A stretch of 64,000 nucleotides of DNA, taken from NCBI GenBank assembly GCA_965651935.1, contig CBFGTC010000001.1:124001-188000 (forward strand), in the 5' to 3' direction. Within the stretch, counting starts at the first letter, position 1; the number at the start of each line of letters is the position of its first letter. The stretch comes from JAFEDN01 sp965651935. Lineage in GTDB: Bacteria > Pseudomonadota > Gammaproteobacteria > Coxiellales > Coxiellaceae. The position numbers were made by a program, and so were the translations under genes. This document shows positions 52,874 to 63,400 of the stretch, in pieces. The notes beneath the pieces are model-generated. The model was not told where the DNA came from. It did not search any database and saw only the letters and a program-made list of their open reading frames with translations.

Positions 52874-54025
52874 TTAATGGGTTGACAGGGGGGAGTTGCC
52901 ATCCAAAGAATCCTGCTGATCTTCATGCCAAGAAACTTGACTCAAGCCTTGGGCGCTGGCTTCATTTATTCCCAAACTTTTCTGTAATTCCCTCACCGAC
53001 ACTGGTTTTGATGGCGCTACAGCCGCTGGCGGATTAGACTGCGGCGGAACCGGCGCAGATGCCGGAGGAGCCGCTGGTGGAGCAGTGTTAGGCTGAGTTA
53101 ACGGGGCCGCAGGGATATCGGTCGAGACCGGAACTTTAACTTCTTGAAGTTGTTTGGCAATGTTTTGTAAAGTTTCGGCAGGGTTTGACGCGTTTGGCGC
53201 CGAAGTCGCCCCCGGGGTATTTGAGTTAGGAGGGACCGCGGTGATGCCTAATATTTTGGCGATCTTGGCATTATTAGCGTTAATAGTACTACCGATATTA
53301 TTTAAATTATTGCGATTTTTTGTCTCCCCCGGTTTTTCCACGGAGTTTTTGGCGCTCGATTGAGAAGGCGCTGCAGAATTACTGTTAGCTTCGACTTTGT
53401 CTACATTGACACTGCCTTGAAAACTTACCAAGCGTGATTTGCCATGCAAGTTTCGCAACACCACACCTTTATCATTGATAGAAATGACACGGCTGCCGTC
53501 AGTCAAACGTGAACCCACTTGCACTTCCTGATATTGACCGTTTCGGTTTAACGTCGCGGTCCATTGACCTGCTTGGCGGTCTAAATAACTTAACACGTAG
53601 ATATTATCGGCGTTATCGCCGCCTATTAAATCCCCGTAAACTCCGTAATTAACAAAACTGGTATTGTGACTGGCGTCGGAAATGCGTTTTTGAGCGCTGG
53701 CCAAACTCGCCTGTTCTTCTAAGATTTGACGCTTTATCTTGGTAACTTGATACTCTCGAATCAATCCTAAATAAGCTTGCTGGCTGGCAGTTAAGTTGAC
53801 GTGAGAACTCTCTTTGGCTGGCAATGGCTTAACGGGCGGCGGCGGCAAAATATTCGTGGACGGTTTTACTGAAACCGGATGTGGCGTTGAAGGGTTGATA
53901 GGTTGCACCCCTCCTGAATTGCCATGAACGAAATTATAAATTTGCCAGGATAAAAATACAGCTGCTAAGACAGTTAAGGTTAACATTACTTTTTGTCGGA
54001 TACTGAGTTTGGTAATGATATTCAT
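52874..54025 (-). CDS. pilP: type IVb pilus biogenesis protein PilP-like
   Basis: The start at 54025 (MNIITKLSIRQ) gives 383 residues; the frame upstream lies inside pilO. A single membrane helix (about 13-33), a Pro-rich region, a coiled-coil stretch (about 90-130) and a beta domain with VLSYLDRQAGQWTATLN and GSRVISINDKGVVLRN (about 145-215) match the PilP of R64-type thin pili. The C-terminal 160 residues are Pro/Ala/Asn-rich and low in complexity, longer than usual. Last gene of the pilL-N-O-P set, separated from pilO by one base. Confidence 0.82.
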   Translation of the reverse strand: MNIITKLSIRQKVMLTLTVLAAVFLSWQIYNFVHGNSGGVQPINPSTPHPVSVKPSTNILPPPPVKPLPAKESSHVNLTASQQAYLGLIREYQVTKIKRQILEEQASLASAQKRISDASHNTSFVNYGVYGDLIGGDNADNIYVLSYLDRQAGQWTATLNRNGQYQEVQVGSRLTDGSRVISINDKGVVLRNLHGKSRLVSFQGSVNVDKVEANSNSAAPSQSSAKNSVEKPGETKNRNNLNNIGSTINANNAKIAKILGITAVPPNSNTPGATSAPNASNPAETLQNIAKQLQEVKVPVSTDIPAAPLTQPNTAPPAAPPASAPVPPQSNPPAAVAPSKPVSVRELQKSLGINEASAQGLSQVSWHEDQQDSLDGNSPLSTH

Positions 54026-54026
54026 G

Positions 54027-55277
54027 TTATATTCCCCACACTGATAATTGAACACTACCGTAAAGCAAGCCGCTTCGCAAGCTGACGTTCATTCCGGTCA
54101 CTGAAAGCGGCAATCCCCCTACCGTATTTCCTATTAATAACAAAGTATCAGGGGTCGCATCGGTTAAATTGATGGTTAAAGTTCGCAACTTCGTTTGACC
54201 TAGTATTTTAAGATCACTGACGCTGATGGTTTGATTTAAAAATATACTGTCTAAATTATCCAACAAAGATGCCATGACTTCAGAGACGGAATACATGGCT
54301 TTCGGCGCTGGACGGGGCAATAAATGACTTGGCACGGCAATTTCAGCTCCATCTTGATTCAAATTCAGAAGATAATGATGTTGCGAAACCCATTGTGTAA
54401 GCCAATTTAGCGTCCCTCCTTGACGTATTAATTTCACCCGGTATTGATTATCACCATAACGAATCTCTCCTGCTTGCCATCCAGGTAAACTATAGAAAGA
54501 TTGAGTAATATGAGCGAGCTCATGCAATTGTTGATCAGGAGCGGGAGTTTTCATCGCCGTATAAAAGTTAGCATAAGCCTCATCTGGCAACTGGGTAACT
54601 AACTGGGGCAATGAAACAGCCTGGTTAGTGGGATAAACGTAGTAGGCCCACCATACTACAGCAAGAATTGTGGCAATTCCTCCTCCCACAATAGCAGGAG
54701 AAACTCGTGGCCCTAATAAAGGCGATTTCAATGCCATTAACAAAGTTAAAATTCGTGCTTGTGGATAAACGGGCAAATTTTTGAAAACGGGTCCATTCGC
54801 AATCTCGAAACTGCTCACCAGATTTTTGGGGAGCATAAAGTGAGTTGTGTCCTCTTTCTGACCTAATGATGTATCTCCACAGGTAATCACACGAAAGGAT
54901 TCAGGCATGGTCATGAAAGGTAATAGCTCCACACGCACTTTATCATTGTCCACAATGGTGTCGAGATAAATTTCATTAGCACGTATGATCACTAATAAAA
55001 CCTGATTACTGTCTTTAGAAATTTTTTCACAAAAAATTAAATAAGGTGGTTTGTCGAAATAGTTCCAAATACTTTCACCAAGCAAATAACCTGATTCACG
55101 AGAGAAAACGGCCTCAATCGATCCCGTGTTTAGAGGTGTAAGCAAAACATATTGCCCGTGTTGCTCTGATAAAAAACGGATACGTTGTACCATAACTGAA
55201 CGTTTACCAATGGCTATACGTTCCCGGTATGGCTGAACGACAAATTGAACACCGTCTGGGCGATTCAGTAAACTCAT
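54027..55277 (-). CDS. pilO: type IVb pilus biogenesis protein PilO-like (PilO2)
   Basis: The 416-residue inner-membrane protein has one helix (VGGGIATILAVVWWAYYVYP, about 195-220) between a cytoplasmic N-terminal domain and a periplasmic C-terminal domain, the PilO2 layout of R64-type thin pili. It probably ties the secretin to the inner-membrane platform. It lies 8 bases after the PilN-like gene on the same strand. Confidence 0.82.
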   Translation of the reverse strand: MSLLNRPDGVQFVVQPYRERIAIGKRSVMVQRIRFLSEQHGQYVLLTPLNTGSIEAVFSRESGYLLGESIWNYFDKPPYLIFCEKISKDSNQVLLVIIRANEIYLDTIVDNDKVRVELLPFMTMPESFRVITCGDTSLGQKEDTTHFMLPKNLVSSFEIANGPVFKNLPVYPQARILTLLMALKSPLLGPRVSPAIVGGGIATILAVVWWAYYVYPTNQAVSLPQLVTQLPDEAYANFYTAMKTPAPDQQLHELAHITQSFYSLPGWQAGEIRYGDNQYRVKLIRQGGTLNWLTQWVSQHHYLLNLNQDGAEIAVPSHLLPRPAPKAMYSVSEVMASLLDNLDSIFLNQTISVSDLKILGQTKLRTLTINLTDATPDTLLLIGNTVGGLPLSVTGMNVSLRSGLLYGSVQLSVWGI

Positions 55278-55285
55278 GGATTCCT

Positions 55286-56827
55286 TTAGTTATTGGTTTG
55301 CTGTTGTACTATGGGAGTAATCAACACCAGTGTCTCGATATTCTGGCTCTGAGCGCCTTTACCTCCCAACTCAGAGATGGTAAAAAACTTAGCGTCTTTC
55401 GTTTCATCTCGCACCCGCCGGTAACCTGCCACGATTAAGGTTTCTCCGGAGCGCAAAGCAGTCCTTTGATTAAAACGCTTTTGAGCTAAAGACGGAGTTT
55501 GAATAGCCGTGTATGTCGTTTGGTCTTTAATATTAGTCCCCGTGGGCGCATTGTCAGCTTTATTGATGGCGACTAAATCAGATAGAGTGCTGCTGATTTG
55601 CATAAATACTTTATCACCTTGGATTTTAGGCAACGCATAGAGAGTAAATCCATCTGTTACAGTTCCCGGTGTGATAGAAGAAGTTGTGCCCGCATCTGGA
55701 GTTTGCGTCGTGCTCACACTTTTCACATAACTGGTATCATTGGTGATACGGATGGTAGCCATTTGATTATTCATGGTGACCACTTGTGGATTGGTAACAA
55801 TGTGGACTCTACCTTGCAAATCCAATGCATTGATAAATGTTTGATGATCGTGTTTGCCAATAATAAAAGAAGCGAGACCTGAAGATCCGCCGCTAAACAC
55901 CGTGGGCATAATCGTAGTGGCAGTTGATTCTGCACCCACTAGGTGAAAATTGGTAAAAGTTCTGACAATGGCATCCCAATCGATACCCATATTATAATTT
56001 TGATTAAGGTCTACTTCCAACACTTCCACTTTAATCGCGACTTGTTGTGACAAAGTTTTATTTAAATCAGCAAGATAATTCCCAATCGCATCAATATTAT
56101 CAGGATGGTCGCGAACCGTTACAGTGGTAGTTGACTCGGATATCATATATTTGCCATCCGACGAAATGAGCTTACCAAGGCCATCGCGCAAATCTTCCCA
56201 CACTGAAAGTTGCGCTTGTAAACTGCTGAATTGATCATCATTCACATCGCTTTGTACTTCGCCCGAGCCTAAGTAGGCGTTGCCAAAACCTGAGTTGCTA
56301 TTTTGACCACGGCCAACTAAGTATGACGCATAACCCGGCATGAAAGAGATATCAAACATTTTGGTTTGAAAAGCTGACCAACTAACTACATTTTTGTCAA
56401 CTGAGTAAAAGTAACGAGTTTTGGCGGCAATGGTATCTAATGCTCCTTTTACGCTGCCAGTATAATGCAGACTGACTAAGCGTTTAGCACGAACGGTGTC
56501 ATCATAACGCACATTCACGTCTGTATTTCTTAAAAGACGGGAAACCAGTTCATCTAAAGGCATATTCTGCGCAGCCATTGTCACTGAACGACGCATCCAC
56601 GCCGGATCTTGACTTAAACTCATGGGACGAGTGTCAACATAATAACCGGGGCGGCTGATGACTGCTGGCGCTCTTTCGTTATCGGCTATTTTATCCGCTG
56701 CAATTTGACGATCGGTTTGACTGATTCTATCTTCGGCGTGCAAATAAGGCGGTAACGCACATGCGGTTAATAACAATGTACCACATACTACACTGAGAAA
56801 CTTAAAAAAAATATTCCGCTTTTTCAT
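55286..56827 (-). CDS. pilN: R64 PilN-type outer-membrane secretin lipoprotein
   Basis: The 513-residue secretin has lipobox LTAC (Cys23), N-terminal N0/N1-type domains (about 70-280, with VSLHYTGSVKGALDTIA) and the C-terminal secretin core with VTNPQVVTMNNQMATIRI and a final VLITPIV. It forms the outer-membrane pore for the type IVb pilus. The start overlaps the PilL-like stop (TAATG), so it is translationally coupled to it. Confidence 0.87.
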   Translation of the reverse strand: MKKRNIFFKFLSVVCGTLLLTACALPPYLHAEDRISQTDRQIAADKIADNERAPAVISRPGYYVDTRPMSLSQDPAWMRRSVTMAAQNMPLDELVSRLLRNTDVNVRYDDTVRAKRLVSLHYTGSVKGALDTIAAKTRYFYSVDKNVVSWSAFQTKMFDISFMPGYASYLVGRGQNSNSGFGNAYLGSGEVQSDVNDDQFSSLQAQLSVWEDLRDGLGKLISSDGKYMISESTTTVTVRDHPDNIDAIGNYLADLNKTLSQQVAIKVEVLEVDLNQNYNMGIDWDAIVRTFTNFHLVGAESTATTIMPTVFSGGSSGLASFIIGKHDHQTFINALDLQGRVHIVTNPQVVTMNNQMATIRITNDTSYVKSVSTTQTPDAGTTSSITPGTVTDGFTLYALPKIQGDKVFMQISSTLSDLVAINKADNAPTGTNIKDQTTYTAIQTPSLAQKRFNQRTALRSGETLIVAGYRRVRDETKDAKFFTISELGGKGAQSQNIETLVLITPIVQQQTNN

Positions 56828-57273
56828 TATTTTAATGTCCTAGGATGAATATACAACACGTGATTGCCTTGGTAGAAAACAGCTTGTAAAGGATAATCAT
56901 TTAAAAGCTGGCGCAAAATAATAGATAAATTTTCGCCGTGGATTTGAGCATAACCTACCCAACGATAATCTTCAGGGGCATCCCAAACGACATGATGCCA
57001 ACCGTAATGCGACGCAATTCGCTCGATATTTTCTTTTAGTGAGCCTGGATAAACTTCGGCTACAGGTAAAGGTTTTTGTCTAACAATGGCATTTTTGGGA
57101 TACGTAGGTGTAGCAGGAGTGGATGGCATGTCAATCACTTGCGCCTTTGGCGGTGTAGAAGGTGTAGCAACCACTTTAACATGAGGAGTTGGAGCAGAAG
57201 GGGCTGGTGGTGGAGTTGGTGCGCAACCTGTGCAGAAAAGTAAGACGCCGAGACTAATGGCTAATTTATTCAT
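56827..57273 (-). CDS. PilL/TcpQ-like pilus lipoprotein
   Basis: The 148-residue lipoprotein has CTGC (Cys17), a long Pro/Thr-rich linker (about 18-70) and a C-terminal domain (SLKENIERIASHYGWHHVVW... VLYIHPRTLK) of the TcpQ/PilL C-terminal kind, which helps place and stabilise the secretin. First gene of the pilL-N-O-P set. The ATPase (PilQ), platform (PilR) and prepilin peptidase genes of such systems are absent from the window. Confidence 0.78.
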   Translation of the reverse strand: MNKLAISLGVLLFCTGCAPTPPPAPSAPTPHVKVVATPSTPPKAQVIDMPSTPATPTYPKNAIVRQKPLPVAEVYPGSLKENIERIASHYGWHHVVWDAPEDYRWVGYAQIHGENLSIILRQLLNDYPLQAVFYQGNHVLYIHPRTLK

Positions 57274-57342
57274 ACAAAAAATCCTATTCGCGATATAATA
57301 GATAGTCTATTTAAAAACTTTGTTATAGTAACCCGATTTTTT

Positions 57343-57372
57343 AAAAAAGAAAAGCTTTTTTGTTAAAAAGCT
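57343..57372 (-). terminator. rho-independent terminator of the 2192-residue protein gene
   Basis: On the minus strand AGCTTTTT (57372-57365) pairs with AAAAAGCT (57360-57353) across a 4-base loop, and a T-rich run follows. It lies 37 bases after the stop of the large gene, and just upstream of the PilL-like gene. Confidence 0.8.
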
Positions 57373-57408
57373 ACTCAATTTACATGAGAACACAGCGGCA
57401 AATCACGT

Positions 57409-60400
57409 TTATAAGCCAAATAATCTGTCCAATTCTTGACCGCTTTGTTCTGCATTTTGTATCATTGAATCCACCTTTGTTAGCTCTTTGGGTAAACCGG
57501 GGGCTCCTGCGTCTCTATCTCTCATGGAACCAAAAATAGTACTCGAATTCAAACTAGAACTAGAACTAGAACTAGAACTAGAACTAGAACTAGAACTAGA
57601 ACTAAAATTGAAACTGGGACTAGAGCTATTATTAACACTTCTATCTTGAGTACTTGCCATTTTAGACTCTATCAATTTTTTTCCATCGTTGTACCAGGTA
57701 ATTCGGGTATTAAGCGTATTGATTATTCCGCTATCTGATTGATTTAAAAATGAATGCCCTAAATTTACTTTAATCAATTTCATAAGCGGCTCTAAAGCCT
57801 CTCCCAATTGTTGCTGAACCGCTAAACCTTCTCGATAAGAGTCTATCGATTTGATCTCTCTGAATTGGTCTGGGTTAATTGTTAGATGTTTTTCTGGCTG
57901 GCCGTCAAAATTTACATAAATGAGACTGACGTCATTTGTTTTTTCAGATTTAATAAATAGATAAGAATTGAGGTAGCTCTGGAACCGGTCCGGCATTTTA
58001 GAGAAAATATAAATATTACCCATCTTTAATTTGTTCACATTCGAACAACCCGAAGATAAAATCGATACCAACTCTTGCGTAGATAGACCAAAGTTCTCTT
58101 TCTTACATAATCGGGATTTTTGAGCCATTTCATCAAACTTGTCAAATTCAATTTTGGCGAGTTGGTTTTCACTATCACAATAATGTAAATGCCAATCTGA
58201 TTTCTTTCCAATAAAATCGAATATTGACTGACTTTCCACCAGGTAATAAGTGTCCGGCTGAGGATCGTTAATTTTTCCATTCGCCAACTGAACCGAATAG
58301 CTTGGAGGTTGGGTCATGTAACGCCAAATAGATCGTTCCTCTTTGTTTGCGCCTTCTTTGACTATGGCCGTTGAAGAGGCTTTCCTCATAATATCTTCGC
58401 TAATCTTTGAAACAAATTCTCGCAATTTTGTAGGTAATGACAACTGATAATTATCGTCAATGTATTCAAACGGCGCTACATTGTATAGGTCCCGGTAAGG
58501 GCGGGCGATCTCATCGAGGATTATAGTACGATTAAAGCTATCCTGCTTCTCTTCCAAGGGGGGTTGTATATTAGGCAAAATTAAAACATTAACTAATCTA
58601 CCGATGGCCTCATCAAAGAACATATTAATAAATTCAACATATTTCTCTTCTTTCTGTATATCCGCTAGATTAATTTCGTCAGTGTTATTGCTTAATTTTA
58701 TGCCTAATAATGTATAAGCCTCACTCAAAATTTGAAAAATATTTGTTTCATAGCTCCGATTAGAGTCTAAAGTCGCTTTTTTCCATTGCTGCAATATGGA
58801 AAAAACCTCCATCAAAATCATGTAATTAGTGATAGCCTCATACCAAAGCGGATCATTATCCTGAAAAGCTTTTAAATTTCTTTCAAGTGTAGACTCAATT
58901 TTTTTATAAAGATTTGAGTAAACGAGTGATGCCATTACTCGCGGCATACAATATTTAAACCAAGCCTTTTTTCCTTCACGGTTTATTTGTCCCGTTAACT
59001 GTTCGCTACTACCCGGCATCAATTCAAGGCGATATCCTGTAGGACTGTAGTCGCAAAGAAGAGCACCTGCATTTCGCGGCAAAATAAGATCATCATACGA
59101 GCAGCCTATGTCTCTTTGATTATCTTTGGTCCATTTCATGGGTTGTCTTAAGACAGAAATAAATTTTCTTAATTGAAGTAGCTTACCTTTATCCTCAACG
59201 CCTTTGATTACAGCACTCAGGTATTCCACTAATTGGACCTGCAAGGTATGGCCCGTCATCATATGCTCATAGAAAACCAGTTTCTTTTTAGGATCCATTT
59301 CCCATTTTTGCAATAGAATAACCATAAATGATAAAGGGTCAATTGCTTCATTAAATTCATCGCCAAAAAATTTTTCTGGGAAACTATTCTTTTCTTCAAG
59401 TGATGGTAATAGAACGGTAATATTATAAGGCGCTTTAACCCTTCTTGCTGAGATGTAATCTTCAACTAATGAATAAGGCTTAATATTTAACCGGTAAGAT
59501 TGAAATTTTTGAACAATGTTTTTTACAGTATGCATATCGAATTTAGCTTCCTGTAAAACCTTGCACCATTGTAACTGAGCGATATTCAAAGGCGCGAACT
59601 CTGCTAATTTAATCACTGCTTGCAAATTCTTCATGTTTTTTTCATCTAATTCGTTATCAGCAGCCCACCGCACTAAATTTTTGTAAACCTGATAACAAAG
59701 CAGATTATCCTTAAGAAAAAGTGGATAAAATATTTTAAAAAACTGCTGAAGTTCGAAGAGAAGAGCCTGATTTGATGAATGTCTTTGACTATTTTTTTGG
59801 TAAACATTCAAATGCCACTCTAATTCATTTGCCATTGTGAAATCGTTATTATTTGAGCCTTTCAGTTCTTTTTTAATGACTGAAAACAAACACTCCCGTG
59901 CTTTTTCAAGTAACTCTGTTGGGTTTTTAAAATCCCGTAATGAATTGAAATTTTCTTTATCACGAATCGACTCAATAAAATAATATAAAAATATCGGCGT
60001 TAAGCTGACTTGTCTAAAGAAATATTTAATTTTAATTGCTGAATCATAAGATGAATTTTTAATGGCTTGCTTATCTTCGATCCTTATATCATTTTTAGAC
60101 ATACTCAGCGGTATAATTCCATTTTCACCAAAGGTAGAAGAAAATTTTAAAGCCTGAGGAACAAGAGCACAAAATTGATAGTAAAAATTGATAAAGCGTT
60201 CGCTAATGAGTTGCGTATCGAGCTTATAATAGCCTTCTTCATAAGTGATTTTAAAGACTTTCTGTTGCCATAACCAACTCACAAATGCCAACAATGGCAC
60301 GTTTTTATTCGAACTCGAGTCTTCCATTTTAATTGGGATATAGACTGATACTGTTTGAATAAACGCTTCCAGCACCTGCTGTAATTTTTCTTGATAATCT

Positions 60401-63400
60401 GAATAGTTAGTTTTTATATAGCCATTAATTTTTTTTACTAGATTGGGAACAAGTATTTTTTCATCATAAGATGACTCTACAATTTTTTCCAATAACTTTT
60501 CTGGCTTTGTTTGAATGGAAATAGTCTCATTTATAGACTTGACGGTGCGAAAACATAATTCTTTATCAGCTAATATAGCGGTACGCAATTCATTCCCTTC
60601 AACTTTATAATGGATTGTGCCTGTTTGACCGACGACATCCATTAGATCTTCATCCGCTTTAGCTTTTTCTAAATGATATATTTTGAAAACCAGATTATGT
60701 AATTCATTTAAAATATTTTTGGGAGCTTTTGTAGGGTCCAGTAATCCCGCTACCCACAATATTTGATGATAACAGCGCACAAATGTATCAAATTGCTTTT
60801 CTTTACTCTGTTTCGACTCATTTGACAATATTTTTTGATCAAACTCTTTACAAAGAGGCAGCAAAATTGCGTGAACAATTCTATTTCGTACTTGCATTTT
60901 AAGAGGTAGATTTTGAGTATCGTGCGTTTCTTCCGGGATAGCACCAATCAATGCTTCTAAAAGATTTGTCACCGTTTCTTGTAAAACAAAAGGAGCGGCT
61001 TGTGCAACTGCTTTCTGACATAACTCTTTTAATTGAGAAATATCGTCATTGATTTGAGCAATATCGATATAAAAAATACTAATAAAATCAGCAAAACTCA
61101 ATTGAAACAAATTATTTTGATACAAATCCAGAAGCGGCGTTGGAGGAGGGTTTTCGGTATTTTTTTGTTTTGCTTGGCACTCAAAATTGTAACAAATTTT
61201 TAACGCATCGGTCAGTTTTTCCTTACTCGATGTCGTCAAACTATGGTTAAGTAACGGGGGTAGGCTAACCTCTCTGATGATCCGGCGAGCAGCTAAAATT
61301 TTGGGAGTTGTCGTTTTACTTTCGAAATTTTTGAGCTCCAAAGCTTGAGGGGAAAAATGCACTATGTTGTTTGCGCTATCTATTTTAAGACACAATAATT
61401 TTTTAACATCATTAAGAGCCAGTTTAATTTCGTTTTCTAATGCCTCATTTGGTGAAAGCAAATGGTACAAGCTCAATAAACCACCTGAGAATAAACTATC
61501 TTGATTCATTCTTAAATTTCGATAAGCTTGCAAAGCAGTTTGTAGTGTTAAAGACAGTTTTTTAAAGTTGTTTTTGTCTGTGTGATGCTTTAATTTATGA
61601 GACAAATACAAATAAAAGTTACTCAACACACTCTTATCTTCCGCTTTGTGATCAAAATCACGGTACATTTCGACCAGAGTTTCCGACTGTAAAATTCTAA
61701 TCATTTCACTCCAGTATTTTTGAAAATCATTCGGCGTGCTAATACAGCTTAATATTTCTGTTAAAAATTTAGGTAAAACTTGATCTTCCATGAAATCAGT
61801 TAAAAACTGCGCAAAAACTTTATTAATCAACTGATTTTCCATTTTTTCGTCTGCAAACCAATTAGCATTTAGAAAATTCCTCAAGATTAAAAAGTCTTTA
61901 TTTTTATAAACAATTTTTATTCGAGTATCTAATTTATCGACAGTCCTTTCTTGCAAACTATGTTTGTAAGCTAGTTTATTCCAATGATTGAATAGCAAAC
62001 TGACAAAATAAACAGCCAAGCCCATCAATTTAGCAGTCGTTTCGTTTAACGTTTCCCATTTAATAAAAATTTCAAAAACAAAGTCAATAATCTTAGTATA
62101 GTTCTTTTCATCTTGACTGTTTTTCAAAAGTTCGGCAAAAAATTCAGAGGTTAGTTTATCATCAGAGGGACAATACATTTTTAGTAGTGGCTCAATAATA
62201 TAAATATCACTATCCGGATTACCTAGGGCATTGCAATTAAAAATGTCTTCTGGCTTGAAATGGCGCTCACTTAATATTTTCTGGTAACGCTCAATTAAGC
62301 TTTGTTTAATTACGTCCCGTTTCTCTTTAACTAAGTTCTGTGCATTTGGCGAACCCAAGCAATTTTGCACCATCGAATATTTGTTTTCACTTTCTTGGAT
62401 TTTAAATTCAGGCATTTTTACAAAAGGGAAAATAACATTTAAATTTTGCCATTTTTTAAATATTCCTTGTAATATATTGAATGGTTTTTCTTTACCGAAA
62501 TTCAAACCTAATGCAGATTCCCAAGCCTTATCATCCGAAATGCTTTTATCATTCACCGAGGTACATTTAAGTAGAAGTTTTTTAACTTGTGCGCCAATAA
62601 GTTGTTGTCGTTTTAAAGCACTACGAAAATTTATTTTTTGATATACTTTGTTCAGCGCATCTTTCAAATTCTTAATATCACCTTGACTTAGGTTTTGATT
62701 GTTGCAGATTATTTTCAATTGATAATGGGCATCATTTTCACCCATATTAATCAATAAATCCATTATAGAGCTGAAACTTCCATGAATATTTTTTTCTTGA
62801 TTAAATTTTTCTATCAAGGATTGTAGTTTTGTCACGTTTTGATTTTTATTAGTCTGCAAGTTGCCTAATTGGTTTTGCAATAAGAATAAAACTTTTATAA
62901 AAAATTTATGTTCTATTGTTTCCGTATCTTTAATTTTTTCTGGAATGATTTGAGATTGATATTTTAATCCGCAAATTTCTTTGATTTGCTCAACCAAATC
63001 CATTCGAGTAATAAAGCCAGACAAAATATATTTTAAATTTGCATTAAATAATCCCCTAATCTTTAGAACCTGTTCTTCTTTAAGCTGTAAATATTGATTG
63101 AATTGGTGAATTACCGTTATTGACTTTTTATTATCACAAATATACAAAGTATCGGAAAATACTTTGGAAGGGATCTCATTAACTATTTTAACTTTAGTTT
63201 GATCATTTAATGCAAATATAAAAGAATTTATAAATTCATTTAATAATTCCGGCTCCTTTTCCGAAGAATAATCTCGATCTGGACTAGTTAAATATAACCC
63301 TAACCTCCAGCATACCATCGGTTCAAGACGTGATAACGAATCAAATACTAGATTTAAAAATCTATCTATATGATTTTCTAATAATTGTTTATGCTTAGAA

